Shown piece after piece: positions 7,704-16,820 of a DNA stretch of 64,000 nt; the stretch's first letter is position 1; every line of letters begins with the position of its first letter. The translations under genes and the position numbers were made by a program. The stretch covers positions 5,477-69,476 of the forward strand of contig NZ_BMWT01000002.1 in the NCBI RefSeq assembly GCF_014651375.1, written 5' to 3'. Under the pieces are notes generated by a model that was not told the origin of the DNA, ran no database searches, and was given only the letters and a program-made list of their open reading frames with translations. The stretch comes from Tateyamaria omphalii (GTDB taxonomy: Bacteria; Pseudomonadota; Alphaproteobacteria; Rhodobacterales; Rhodobacteraceae).

Positions 7704-10105
7704 CTGCCGTCTCCATCTTCGGCGGGCGTCTCCGGATCCATGTCGCTTTCGTCCAGATGCGCTTTGGTTGGCGGCGCAGGCTGCGGTGTTTTTGACTTGG
7801 CACCTGCCTGCAACACTTCGGGATTGCGCAGCCAGACATCACGCTGGGCAAAGGGTATCTCGATCCCTTCTTCTTCGAACCTAGCAGCAATCTGGTGATT
7901 GATCTCGTTCTTGACGGCGAGCATCCAGTTCACATCGCGCAGAATGATGCGGATTTCAAAATCCAGACTGTCTGCGCCAAAACCCATGAACAACACCGCA
8001 GGGGGTGGGTTGGCCAGTGCCATGGGGTGTGCATCGGCAATCTCTTTCAACACGGCTTCAACGCGGCGCGTATCCGTACCATAGGCGACACCAACAGGTA
8101 TTATGACGCGGCCCACCGTGTTGCCACGTGTGTAGTTCGTCACTGTGCCTGAAATCAGGTCGGCATTCGGAACAATTACATCAGTACGATCAAAGGTTTC
8201 GATCCGCGTGGATCGGACCGAAATCGAGCGCACGTAACCCATCTGCCCTCCCACCTCGATCCAGTCGCCTTCGGATATCGGGCGTTCAATCAACAGAATG
8301 ATACCGGACACGAAATTCGAAACGATCGTTTGCAACCCGAACCCGATGCCAACCGACAAAGCGCCCGCAACGATGGCAAGGCTGGACAGATCGATGCCAG
8401 CCGCCGTGATGGCAAACAGCGCAGCCAGAAAAATCCCGACATACCCCAGCCCAGATACAATCGCGACCTGGCCACCGGGATCGATCCGGGTCTTTGGCAG
8501 TACCGATACCTTCAACGCATTCTGCACGGCACGGGTGACCAAGTACCCAATGGTGAATACGATGATCAGGGTGAAGAAATTGCCCGGCGAAATGGTCATG
8601 TCACCAATGGTCAGCCCGGATCGAACTGTCGCCCATACTTCGGTGATGTCGGTAACGCGCGCACCCCAGATCAGCGACAAGGGAATGGTTGAAACCAGTA
8701 CAACAAGGAACCCAAGCAACGTGGGAACAAGGCTATCGCGGGCATCTTCGCCCGGTTTCAATGTCGCATAGATATCACGGATCACGCCCTGTAACAGAAC
8801 GACAGTTCCGATCAACGCAAGCGTCAGTATCATCGGGTAGGTCAGAAACTGCGCCGCAGCGTTAAAGCCGACAGCAGCAAGGATCGGCGCAACAAACCCC
8901 ACCACGATCAGCACGCGACCGATCGTTCCTACGATCCTGTCCCCATATGGCAGGTCCTGGCTCGGGTCCTCGGCCGTGTCGCGCACCCGACGGCGTAACA
9001 GCCAGCCCAACCGCATGAGGATCAAACACGCCAGGACAATCAGTGGAAAATTCAGAACGGCGTCAGAGGCCGGATCGTAACGGTCAAAATCGGAAAAATC
9101 CGTCAATACGATGAACAGACCGTACACAAGCCCAAGCAGCACCGAATAAATGCGCCCTTCCGCCCGACGTGACTGCGGTATCGCAAGCGGCGCGCGCACG
9201 GCATCAGTTTTCGGGAACAATCTGCCGGCCAGCCAGCGCGAAAAGAACAAGGACAGCCCGACAACAACAATCAACTCAAGCAACAGGTCCCCGCGCGAAC
9301 CAAAAAGCTCAGTGGCGCTCAGAGCCAGCACAAAGGCAAAGAGACCAAACATGGGCAGTATGATCTGCCCAAGCGACACGACGAAACCCGCAACATCAGA
9401 GCTTGAGCGGGTGTTACTTCGTTGGATTCGAGTGGCCAATAACTCGGTCCAATAGCGTGACCGTGCCAACAGGACAGAACCCACGATAAAGAAAACAACA
9501 ATCAGCGGAAGGTTGTCCCGCGCATTCGCACGACGGGAGGGATTGTGCCACGCTTGGCGGGCACCAGCGCCCAACGCCGCCAATGTGTTTTGTGCATGCC
9601 GCACCGCGCTTGGCCAATTGGCGGGATTGACTGGCCAGGGTCCCATGTTCAACAGCGCGTCGGTCTGCCGTGTTCGTAAAATATCGTCGATCTCGGTGAT
9701 CACACCGTTTGCGCGACTGAATGCTTCTTCCGCGGTGCGGCGTGGGGTCACTAGGCGTTCAAGCTGGGCATTCAACTCTTCACGACGATCAGCAATTTCC
9801 GAAGCTTCGCTCTGCCCCTCTTCCGGCGCTGGACCCAGTGCCGCAATCTGATCACGCAGGGTTTGAAGGCGGCTGTCATTGGCAGTCAGCTGATTCTGGA
9901 ACTGCTCCCGCCATCCCGCAACTTCCGCCCTCAGAATTTCGAACGCCTGATCCGATGCGCGGCCAGCCTCGACCGCTCGTTCGGCCCGCGTCGCGGTGCT
10001 CTGCCATTCCAGATAGTCCGGCCCGTTCGATTGCGCACCGGAAAACGTAGCAAACAAGGCAAAACAAACAGACAGAACTGCAACGCGAAACCACGTTACA
10101 AGCAT
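7700..10105 (-). CDS. MscS-family mechanosensitive channel with DUF3772 periplasmic domain
   Basis: 801 aa from the ATG at 10105; the resulting N-terminus is a signal peptide (MLVTWFRVAVLSVCFALFATF). Residues about 25-180 form a coiled-coil-rich periplasmic domain (DUF3772-like) with many Glu/Arg heptads, followed by about eleven membrane helices. The MscS core contains VGIGFGLQTIVSNFVSGIIL, the pore helix and beta-domain entry, and ERPISEGDWIEVGGQMGYV. The C-terminal beta/alpha domain ends with a Pro/Asp-rich tail. It resembles the MscK/MscM-type large channels that release osmolytes. The start shares one base with the cysK stop (TGATG). Confidence 0.9.
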   Translation of the reverse strand: MLVTWFRVAVLSVCFALFATFSGAQSNGPDYLEWQSTATRAERAVEAGRASDQAFEILRAEVAGWREQFQNQLTANDSRLQTLRDQIAALGPAPEEGQSEASEIADRREELNAQLERLVTPRRTAEEAFSRANGVITEIDDILRTRQTDALLNMGPWPVNPANWPSAVRHAQNTLAALGAGARQAWHNPSRRANARDNLPLIVVFFIVGSVLLARSRYWTELLATRIQRSNTRSSSDVAGFVVSLGQIILPMFGLFAFVLALSATELFGSRGDLLLELIVVVGLSLFFSRWLAGRLFPKTDAVRAPLAIPQSRRAEGRIYSVLLGLVYGLFIVLTDFSDFDRYDPASDAVLNFPLIVLACLILMRLGWLLRRRVRDTAEDPSQDLPYGDRIVGTIGRVLIVVGFVAPILAAVGFNAAAQFLTYPMILTLALIGTVVLLQGVIRDIYATLKPGEDARDSLVPTLLGFLVVLVSTIPLSLIWGARVTDITEVWATVRSGLTIGDMTISPGNFFTLIIVFTIGYLVTRAVQNALKVSVLPKTRIDPGGQVAIVSGLGYVGIFLAALFAITAAGIDLSSLAIVAGALSVGIGFGLQTIVSNFVSGIILLIERPISEGDWIEVGGQMGYVRSISVRSTRIETFDRTDVIVPNADLISGTVTNYTRGNTVGRVIIPVGVAYGTDTRRVEAVLKEIADAHPMALANPPPAVLFMGFGADSLDFEIRIILRDVNWMLAVKNEINHQIAARFEEEGIEIPFAQRDVWLRNPEVLQAGAKSKTPQPAPPTKAHLDESDMDPETPAEDGDGR

Positions 10106-11139
10106 CACACGTCCTCGAACACGCCAGGTATGCTGGACGGCCCCTGCTCCAGCCATTCCGGCACTGGCAGGTCTTTTTCCCGCAGGAAGTCCGGGTTGAA
10201 CAGCTTCGACTGATAGCGCGTGCCGAAGTCACATAGAATGGTGACAATGGTGTGCCCCGGGCCCATATCCTTTGCCAGGCGAATGGCGCCAGCCACGTTC
10301 ACACCCGAGGATGCCCCAAGGCAAAGCCCTTCATGTTCCAGCAGGTCAAAGACGATGGGCAACGCTTCGGCATCCGAAATGTTGTAGTTAAAATCCGGTG
10401 TGAACCCTTCCAGATTTTTCGTGATCCGCACCTGCCCAATCCCTTCCGCGATCGAGCTGCCCTGCATGGCGATTTCGCCAGTGGCATAATAGCTGAACAG
10501 GCCAGCACCATCGGGATCGGCCAAACCGATTTTGACGCCCTTGGGCTGCAAAACCTCGGCAACTCCAGCCAATGTACCGCCAGAACCAACGGCACAGATG
10601 AATCCATCCACCTTGCCATCGGTCTGTTCCCATATCTCGGGTGCGGTGGTTTTGACATGCGCCTTTCGGTTCGCAACATTGTCAAACTGGTTGGCCCAGA
10701 TCGCGCCATTCGGCTCCGTCTTGGCCAATTCCTCTGCCAGTCGCCCAGAATAGCGCACAAAATTGTTCGGGTTGCGATAGGGTGCGGCGGGCACCTGAAC
10801 CAATTCAGCCCCAGCCAGCCGCAGCATGTCTTTCTTCTCTTGGCTCTGCGTCTCGGGGATCACGATGACGGTTTTGAACCCCATCGAAGCCCCCACCAAG
10901 GCGAGGCCAATGCCTGTGTTGCCCGCGGTTCCTTCGACAATCGTGCCACCCGGACGAAGTTCACCGCTGGCCACCGCCTCCTGAATGATGGACAAGGCAG
11001 CGCGATCCTTGACCGACTGGCCCGGATTCATGAACTCTGCCTTGCCCAGAATTGTGCAACCAGTCTCTTCGCTGGCGCGGCGCAGTTTGATCAGCGGCGT
11101 GTTTCCAATGGCCGAAGCCAGATCAGGCGCATAACGCAT
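10105..11139 (-). CDS. cysK: Cysteine synthase A (O-acetylserine sulfhydrylase)
   Basis: 344 aa from the ATG at 11139; upstream in-frame codons have no family resemblance. It is a PLP-dependent fold-type II enzyme with MNPGQSVKDRAA, in which K44 is the PLP lysine, the substrate loop EGTAGNTGIGLA near residue 85, and GSGGTLAGVAEVL as the phosphate-binding loop. It makes cysteine from O-acetylserine and sulfide. At about 344 aa it is slightly longer than E. coli CysK (323) because of an extended C-terminus. It follows trgA and trgB; in Rhodobacter sphaeroides trgAB and cysK were found together as loci contributing to tellurite resistance, so cysteine/thiol supply under metalloid or oxidative stress is a likely role. 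Confidence 0.9.
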   Translation of the reverse strand: MRYAPDLASAIGNTPLIKLRRASEETGCTILGKAEFMNPGQSVKDRAALSIIQEAVASGELRPGGTIVEGTAGNTGIGLALVGASMGFKTVIVIPETQSQEKKDMLRLAGAELVQVPAAPYRNPNNFVRYSGRLAEELAKTEPNGAIWANQFDNVANRKAHVKTTAPEIWEQTDGKVDGFICAVGSGGTLAGVAEVLQPKGVKIGLADPDGAGLFSYYATGEIAMQGSSIAEGIGQVRITKNLEGFTPDFNYNISDAEALPIVFDLLEHEGLCLGASSGVNVAGAIRLAKDMGPGHTIVTILCDFGTRYQSKLFNPDFLREKDLPVPEWLEQGPSSIPGVFEDV

Positions 11140-11207
11140 GTGCGAATTCCTTTTGTCGTTCTCCAAAGGTGTAGCTTCGGTGTCCGGCGACCTCAAGGCG
11201 CGTCGGG

Positions 11208-12317
11208 TCACACAGCAGCGCGCAAACGCGCACGGTGGCGAGCCAGCCAATAGGCCAGTAGCGCCAAAGGCGCATTGGCCAATAGGCCGTCATCGGCCAA
11301 TTCAAGCAAATCCGTATAGGACATCAGGTGGCTCCGGATGTTTTCACCCTCTTCCTCCTGACCGCCAATGCCTGCGCTGCCATCGGGCAAATCGCAAATC
11401 CCGACAAACAGATGAAAAAAGTCAGTTGTCGCACCTGGCGAGGCATAGCACTCTCCCGCCGGCTCGAGCAGCCGAAACTCCAACCCGGCCTCTTCGACCC
11501 CTTCCCTGCGGGCGGCCTCTTCCGCCGTTTCACCGGGATCGATCAATCCGGCCACAGGCTCCATCTGCCACTGCACAGGGTCGTTCCGTCCGATGGGGCC
11601 CAGTCGGATTTGCTCGACCAGCAAGACGCGATCCAGCGCGGGATCATAGGGTAAAACGATGGCTGCATCAGATGATACGAATACGGCCCGCTCGATCTGG
11701 TCTGACATGCCTCCGCCGAACGTCTCGTGGCGCAGCGCGATCTCATCCATCGCAAAAAAATTCGTGTGGGCCCGTTTCCGCTCCACAATCTCGGTCTGAC
11801 CCTCCAGAACCCCCTGCCCGTGTCGACCGGATTGGGCAAGCACCTTGCTCCACGCTCGCGCACGAATACGGGGGAACCTGCGGGCTACCTCGTCAGTACT
11901 CAGTTTGCCAAACCCGTCCATCACCTCTTCGGCGGCCCAGAGGGTCATGGCCCCCCACTGTTTCTCCCAAGCCAAAAAGTGCCAAGTGTCATCAACGGAA
12001 GACACAGACTGCCCTGGTAGGTAGACCTCCGCAGTTTCTCCCGAGGTCAATGTGACGGTGCGCAAATCGTAGTCGAAACCACCCTCGTAGTAGTTCAGAC
12101 GCGCAATGTCCTCGGTCGACAGGTCACGCACAACAATGCCCGTTGTGTCGGCGTTGGCCCTCGGCCGGAGCACAGGATAAAGCCCCTCCGGCTCGGACAG
12201 AGCAACGTAGCCCCTCAAAGACGCCGGGGACAAATCAATACTGTCGGCGCTGCGTCCCAGAACGCGTTCAAGCAGCGGCACGCACTGCAACGTGCCATAG
12301 AAAAACAGATTGTTCAT
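11208..12317 (-). CDS. trgB: TrgB-like fusion: AIG2/gamma-glutamylcyclotransferase fold plus Nudix hydrolase
   Basis: 369 aa. Residues 1 to about 115 begin NNLFFYGTLQCVPLLERVLG and carry the AIG2/GGCT-like fold; residues about 200-345 carry a Nudix box, GLIDPGETAEEAARREGVEE, with the expected GX5EX7REXXEEXG spacing, of the ADP-ribose-pyrophosphatase type. This two-domain architecture is the one known as TrgB in Rhodobacter, where it acts with TrgA and CysK in tellurite resistance. The biochemical substrate is unclear: the Nudix part suggests ADP-ribose or a related nucleotide diphosphate. It lies 4 bases after trgA and 68 bases before cysK on the same strand. Confidence 0.85.
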   Translation of the reverse strand: MNNLFFYGTLQCVPLLERVLGRSADSIDLSPASLRGYVALSEPEGLYPVLRPRANADTTGIVVRDLSTEDIARLNYYEGGFDYDLRTVTLTSGETAEVYLPGQSVSSVDDTWHFLAWEKQWGAMTLWAAEEVMDGFGKLSTDEVARRFPRIRARAWSKVLAQSGRHGQGVLEGQTEIVERKRAHTNFFAMDEIALRHETFGGGMSDQIERAVFVSSDAAIVLPYDPALDRVLLVEQIRLGPIGRNDPVQWQMEPVAGLIDPGETAEEAARREGVEEAGLEFRLLEPAGECYASPGATTDFFHLFVGICDLPDGSAGIGGQEEEGENIRSHLMSYTDLLELADDGLLANAPLALLAYWLARHRARLRAAV

Positions 12318-12321
12318 TGCA

Positions 12322-12762
12322 TTACCGCCAGGTGCGCCAAGCGTACTCGGTTAAGACACCGGTGATCACGCCACCCATCAACAATGTCGCCCAGATGGGA
12401 ATGGTGCTCATCAAAAGCGCCCACTCCGATCCAATCTGAAAAATTGCCACCAACGCCTCAAAGGCACCATCATACCGGTTCTTCATGGCAATCCGCACCA
12501 TCTCGTTGCAGGACTGTACGAACAAGGCCCAGAACACCATAACAATGGGACCTGTTAGGCCGACGTTGACAGCAGATGTCATTCCGCGCCCTGCACGCGA
12601 GCCGATCACCATCCAGCCAGTAACCGCTCCTACAGCGACATTCACGTAGGTAAACCAGCCGAAATTCGTGTCTTCCTCGAACAGCGGCATGATCATGCCC
12701 GACACGATAAAGGCCAATACAGCAAGGCCCAAAGCGGCCACGAGTTTGGCTGCGTCAGGCAT
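12322..12762 (-). CDS. trgA: TrgA family membrane protein (tellurite resistance)
   Basis: 146 aa with four predicted membrane helices (near residues 7-27, 38-53, 67-86 and 118-140). It opens MPDAAKLVAALGLAVLAF and contains FGWFTYVNVAVGAVTGWMVIGSRAG, matching my recollection of the small TrgA family; the assignment is strongly supported by the adjacent trgB and cysK. Function at the molecular level is unknown; the Rhodobacter homologue contributes to tellurite resistance. It starts 18 bases after the end of cfa, so cfa, trgA, trgB and cysK are probably one transcript. Confidence 0.82.
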   Translation of the reverse strand: MPDAAKLVAALGLAVLAFIVSGMIMPLFEEDTNFGWFTYVNVAVGAVTGWMVIGSRAGRGMTSAVNVGLTGPIVMVFWALFVQSCNEMVRIAMKNRYDGAFEALVAIFQIGSEWALLMSTIPIWATLLMGGVITGVLTEYAWRTWR

Positions 12763-12780
12763 CTGTTTGGTCTTTCATGG

Positions 12781-13989
12781 CTATCCAGGTCGTTTGATCG
12801 TGATCTGCGTTACGTCGCAGTTGGCACTTTCAAAGGTCGCCGCGCAAGAGGTGAGGTAAAAATTCCACATCCGGCGAAACCGGTCATCAAAGCCCATGTC
12901 GGCAATCTGATCCCACCTCTGGTTGAAAGTCTCGTGCCAACGCCGGAGCGAGATGTTGTAGCTTTGACCAAACTCAATGGACTTCTCAACGCCAAGACCT
13001 GCCTTGGTGATCTGCTGACGCAGAACCGACGGGCTGGGCAGCATCCCACCCGGGAAAATGTATTTCTGGATGAAGTCGACGCCGCGTTTATAGACCTTCC
13101 ACCGGCGATCCTGGACTGTGATGATCTGCAGAGTGGCGTTCTTTCCGGGTTTCAGGCGTTGCTTGACCGTTTCAAAGTAGACGGGCCAATACTTCTCACC
13201 AACAGCCTCAAACATCTCGATCGAGGCGATACCATCATAGGTACCACGCTCGTCCCTGTAGTCTTGAAGCTTGAAATCAACGAGATCGGAAAGTCCAGCA
13301 TCTTCAATTCTCTGCTGCGCATACTTAAACTGTTCTTCGCTGATGGTCAGACCTGTGACCTTCAATCCGCGTTCCTTGGCCGCATACTCAGCGAACCCGC
13401 CCCAGCCACAACCGATCTCAAGAATATGATCCCCAGGCTGCGCACCCATCTGGTCCACCATGCTGGCATACTTTGCGATCTGCGCCGCCTCATGGCTTTC
13501 CTGCCCCGTCTCAAACAGGGCGGATGAGTACGTCATCGTGTCATCCAGCCACAGGCCATAGAACTCGTTGCCCAGATCATAGTGATAGCTGATGTTCTTA
13601 CGGGCCTGCTCACGGTGGTTGCGCTGCAGCCAAAAGCGGAACTTTTCGAACCGACGCACGAGGCCCATACCCGGAAACCCGTCATAGATATCGTCGTTGT
13701 CCGCATGGACCCAATCCATAAACACTTGAAGGTCTGGCGTACTCCACCACTCGTCCAGGTAGGCATCGCAAAACCCCAAGTCACCCTCGCGGATCAATCG
13801 CGCAAACAGCTCGTTGTTGTGAATATGCACCTCTGCCACCGGACCTGGGTTCGGTCCTTCGGCTCGAAAGTGGCGGCCATCCGGTAGGATGAAATCCACC
13901 CGGCCGTTGTTCATGCCCTGGGCCATGCTGAAAACACGGGCGAAATAGCGTGGCAACCCCGTTTGGCCGTCAGTGGTAGTAAGGATCAT
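12781..13989 (-). CDS. cfa: Cyclopropane-fatty-acyl-phospholipid synthase
   Basis: 402 aa. The SAM-binding motif I is HILEIGCGWGGFAEYAA near residue 185, and the C-terminal half has IEMFEAVGEKYW and YIFPGGMLPS, characteristic of the CFA synthase/mycolic acid methyltransferase family. It transfers a methylene from SAM to cis double bonds of membrane phospholipids. The GGGGAG ribosome site lies 8 bases before the ATG. It follows the photolyase gene by 75 bases, which contain a perfect palindrome. In Rhodobacter sphaeroides cfaA and phrA are sigma-E (RpoE) targets in the singlet-oxygen response; the same pairing is seen here. Confidence 0.92.
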   Translation of the reverse strand: MILTTTDGQTGLPRYFARVFSMAQGMNNGRVDFILPDGRHFRAEGPNPGPVAEVHIHNNELFARLIREGDLGFCDAYLDEWWSTPDLQVFMDWVHADNDDIYDGFPGMGLVRRFEKFRFWLQRNHREQARKNISYHYDLGNEFYGLWLDDTMTYSSALFETGQESHEAAQIAKYASMVDQMGAQPGDHILEIGCGWGGFAEYAAKERGLKVTGLTISEEQFKYAQQRIEDAGLSDLVDFKLQDYRDERGTYDGIASIEMFEAVGEKYWPVYFETVKQRLKPGKNATLQIITVQDRRWKVYKRGVDFIQKYIFPGGMLPSPSVLRQQITKAGLGVEKSIEFGQSYNISLRRWHETFNQRWDQIADMGFDDRFRRMWNFYLTSCAATFESANCDVTQITIKRPG

Positions 13990-14011
13990 ACACGCTCCCC
14001 GTTCGTGTTTT

Positions 14012-14029
14012 TGTCAAGTTATCTTGACA
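14012..14029. promoter_or_regulatory. Perfect palindrome between phr and cfa
   Basis: TGTCAAG-TTAT-CTTGACA: two perfect 7-bp arms around a 4-base centre, 22 bases upstream of the cfa start codon. One arm contains TTGACA, a good -35 element, so it could be an operator overlapping an internal cfa promoter, or a short RNA hairpin in the phr-cfa transcript. I cannot name the factor. There is no T-run after it, so an intrinsic terminator is unlikely. Confidence 0.5.
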
Positions 14030-14064
14030 CATTGAGCCGCGCAACCATGCGCACGCGGTTGTCA

Positions 14065-15480
14065 TCAGAAATTACGGTTTTCATAAGCACTTAGCGCCCG
14101 CTGCCGCCCTTCGTCCGCTGGTACAATCGGGCTTGGATAGTCACCATTCGGCGACATATTCCAACACCGCGGGATCGCATCAAAATATGACAAGGCCTCA
14201 GAGGCAGGATTGCGCCGTCCTTCGGCAATCCATCGGCTGACGTAGTCGCGGTTCTTGTCGAACTTATCCAGCTGGGTTACCGGGTTGAACACGCGGAAAT
14301 ACGGCGTTGCATCCGGGCCAGACCCGGCAGACCATTGCCAGCCCATTGCGTTGCTGGCCGGATCCCAGTCGATCAGACAGTCGTCAAACCACTGTTGGCC
14401 GATCCGCCAGTGCGTCATCAGGTGTTTGCATAGATAGGAGGCCACGATCATGCGGCCCCTATTGTGCATACGCCCGGTCACGTACATCTCGCGCATCGCG
14501 GCATCGACGAATTGAATACCTGTACGCCCCTGCTTCCACGCGAGAACTTGTTCAGTTTCGTCCTCGTTCCAGGGAAAGCCGTCCCAGTCTTCCTTCCAGT
14601 TGTGGTCCACGATGTGAGGGGTGTGATGCATCAGGTGATATGCAAATTCACGCCAGACAAGCTCCTTCAGGAACACCTCGGCTCCGGCTTTGCCTTCATG
14701 CAAGGCGCGCATGCCCGCGTGCCAACACTGGTGCGGACTGATTTCACCAAGAGCCAGGTTTTCTGACAGATTCGACGTGCGATCCTCGGCCGGGATATCC
14801 CTGCCCTCAACATACCCGGCAACCTTCGTCTCAATAAAATCTTCAAGCCGCGACTGCGCCGTCCCTTCGCCAAGCCGCACATAAGGGCGAACCACACCTG
14901 CACCGCGTTTCATCGCAGCATCAAGGTTCCAGTCGGCCAACTCCTCACTCTCTGGCCAGACATCAGGCGTTGCAATACGCCCCGGCGCAGGCAGCGGCGC
15001 ATCAACGTCCCGGTCCTTCACCGAACGCCAGAATGGCGTGTAGACCTTGTAAAACCCACCCGTCTTTGTCTCGGTTGTCCATGGTTCGAACATCAAATGG
15101 CCGCCGAAACTGCGCGCTTCAATGCCATCGGTCTTCAAGACGGCCTTAACCTCAGTGTCGCGCGCGACGGCCTGAGGATCATATAGGCGAGACCAATAAA
15201 CCGCCCCGGCCCCGGTTTCGGTGATGAGCTTTTGCAAGACATCCAGCGCATCACCAGAGCGGAAGATCAATCTGCTGCCTGTGTCAGCCAAGGATTGGGC
15301 AAGATGTTCAACGCCCAAGCCCCATCGCCATTTTGGCGCAGCGCCCAAATCATTCACGCTGGCGTCACGGATCACGACCGGAATGACGGGCCGATGGCTG
15401 TCGCACGCAGCCTTCAAAGCCGGATGATCGCTCAACCGTAGATCACGGCGAAACCACATGATGATCGGTGTGCTGCTCAA
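14065..15480 (-). CDS. phr: Deoxyribodipyrimidine photolyase (cryptochrome/photolyase family)
   Basis: 471 aa. The N-terminal Rossmann antenna domain begins IIMWFRRDLRLSDHPAL; the C-terminal FAD domain has TSNLSENLALGEISPHQCWH, GRTGIQFVDAAMREMYVTGRMHNRGRM and MGWQWSAGSGPDATPYFRVFNP, the class I CPD photolyase pattern (the key Trp and Asn positions are present). It repairs cyclobutane pyrimidine dimers with blue light. The start codon is TTG at 15480 with GGGG upstream; the alternative ATG at 15459 would trim the conserved first strand. It leads a long minus-strand run and is preceded by a sigma-E-like promoter. Confidence 0.93.
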   Translation of the reverse strand: MSSTPIIMWFRRDLRLSDHPALKAACDSHRPVIPVVIRDASVNDLGAAPKWRWGLGVEHLAQSLADTGSRLIFRSGDALDVLQKLITETGAGAVYWSRLYDPQAVARDTEVKAVLKTDGIEARSFGGHLMFEPWTTETKTGGFYKVYTPFWRSVKDRDVDAPLPAPGRIATPDVWPESEELADWNLDAAMKRGAGVVRPYVRLGEGTAQSRLEDFIETKVAGYVEGRDIPAEDRTSNLSENLALGEISPHQCWHAGMRALHEGKAGAEVFLKELVWREFAYHLMHHTPHIVDHNWKEDWDGFPWNEDETEQVLAWKQGRTGIQFVDAAMREMYVTGRMHNRGRMIVASYLCKHLMTHWRIGQQWFDDCLIDWDPASNAMGWQWSAGSGPDATPYFRVFNPVTQLDKFDKNRDYVSRWIAEGRRNPASEALSYFDAIPRCWNMSPNGDYPSPIVPADEGRQRALSAYENRNF

Positions 15481-15505
15481 AGCCCCGTTCCCCTTTTCTT
15501 ATCGA

Positions 15506-15535
15506 GGCTTACGTAGCACGTGCGCCGATGGATCA
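15506..15535 (-). promoter_or_regulatory. Sigma-E/RpoH-like promoter of the phr-cfa run
   Basis: On the minus strand TGATCC (15535-15530) and TAAGCC (15511-15506) are separated by 18 bases, close to the TGATC...TAAGA pattern reported for Rhodobacter RpoE (ChrR-controlled) promoters. The same stretch can be read as CTTGA...CTACGT, which resembles RpoH promoters. The predicted start of transcription is about 20 bases before the TTG start codon of phr. The site is inferred from pattern and gene content only. Confidence 0.55.
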
Positions 15536-15558
15536 AGTTGTCGCAGATTGCCTTTACG

Positions 15559-16785
15559 TCAAAAAACCGCGTCAAGGGCCGTCAACAGCTGATCAATCTC
15601 TGCATCATTCGTGTAGTGCGTGAAGCTGAGCCGCAAAACACCTTGATCCGGGTTGACCCCCATGGCTTGAAGCGCCCGGACCGCATAGAAATCTCCACCC
15701 CCAGCCATGATGCCATGGTCCGCCAAACGGGCGGCCACTGCGACCGGGTCACGCCCCAAATCAAGCGCCACGGTTGGCGCACGGATTGCCGGGTCCGTAG
15801 GGCCTATGACACGCAGATCGTTGCGGTCTTTCACGGCATCCATAACGCGGGTCAGCGCCTCGACCTCGCGGGCCCGCATGAGGTCATGTACAACTTGTCC
15901 CCGCGGGGACAGTCGTGTGTCGCCACTGTTTGTATGGTGGTCATAAAGCGCGTCCACATAGTCTACCATACCCGCGCATGCCGCCACTTGAGCATGATCA
16001 GGTCCGGCGGGCGTGAAGCGTTTGTAAAGGCTGCCGGCGTTGAAATAGTGCCCCTGGTTCGGCAACAACTCGGCCAAGGCACGCCGGATAACCATCAGAC
16101 CCTGATGCGGACCATAAGTCTTGTAGGCCGAGAACAGGTAGATGTCGGGGCCAAGGTGCCCAACATCCGGGAACCCGTGCGGCGCGTAACTGACGCCATC
16201 GACACAGACGAAAGCCCCGGCAGCATGAGCGAGCGCGGTGATCTCGGTCACCGGATTGATCTCTCCCACGACGTTTGAACAATGAGGAAAGCAGACCAGC
16301 CGCACCTTTTCATCCAGCAGGTTTTCAAGAACAACGGGGTCCAGATGCCCTGTGCCGGGATCGACCTGCCATTCGCGCACCTCAATTCCCCGGTCGGCCA
16401 GTCGCCGCCACGGTCCGGTGTTCGCCTCATGGTCCTGATTGGTGACGATGATCGCCTCGCCCGGTTGCATCATCTGTGCAAAGGCTTGTGCCAACACATA
16501 GGTGTTTTGCGTGGTTGAAGGGCCAAAGCTCAGCTCATCAGCATCGACACCCAGCAAGGCCGACATGCGCATGCGCGCCTCGTCCATCTCTTCGCCTCCA
16601 AGGCGCGAAGCCTCGTAGTCCGAATAGGGCTGAACCTTACGCTGGGTGTAGAACCGAAACAGCCGGTCAATGACCTGCTTGCAAGTGTAACTTCCGCCCG
16701 CATTCTCAAAGAACGCCCGCCCTTGTAGCGACGGTTCGGCAAAAGCGGGAAACTGGGCGCGGACGAAATCGAGATCAAGGGTCAT
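15559..16785 (-). CDS. Cysteine desulfurase-like class V aminotransferase
   Basis: 408 aa. PLP-dependent fold type I: FGPSTTQNTYVLAQAFA forms the phosphate cup, VCVDGVSYAPHGFPDV carries the Asp, and LFSAYKTYGPHQGL carries the PLP lysine. The sequence matches the cysteine-desulfurase-like branch that lacks an evident catalytic Cys loop near the C-terminus (the region near residue 355 has Gly-rich IMAGGGDFYAVRAL but no Cys), so it may be a selenocysteine lyase/isopenicillin epimerase-like enzyme with a different substrate. It is monocistronic, 78 bases upstream of phr in the same direction. Confidence 0.8.
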   Translation of the reverse strand: MTLDLDFVRAQFPAFAEPSLQGRAFFENAGGSYTCKQVIDRLFRFYTQRKVQPYSDYEASRLGGEEMDEARMRMSALLGVDADELSFGPSTTQNTYVLAQAFAQMMQPGEAIIVTNQDHEANTGPWRRLADRGIEVREWQVDPGTGHLDPVVLENLLDEKVRLVCFPHCSNVVGEINPVTEITALAHAAGAFVCVDGVSYAPHGFPDVGHLGPDIYLFSAYKTYGPHQGLMVIRRALAELLPNQGHYFNAGSLYKRFTPAGPDHAQVAACAGMVDYVDALYDHHTNSGDTRLSPRGQVVHDLMRAREVEALTRVMDAVKDRNDLRVIGPTDPAIRAPTVALDLGRDPVAVAARLADHGIMAGGGDFYAVRALQAMGVNPDQGVLRLSFTHYTNDAEIDQLLTALDAVF

Positions 16786-16820
16786 GGGGCAGGCCTTTCA
16801 CAGTTGCGGCCAGATTAAGA

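Noticed and set aside
10252..11253. 333-codon frame opposite cysK
   Set aside because: Shadow of cysteine synthase with no motif of its own.
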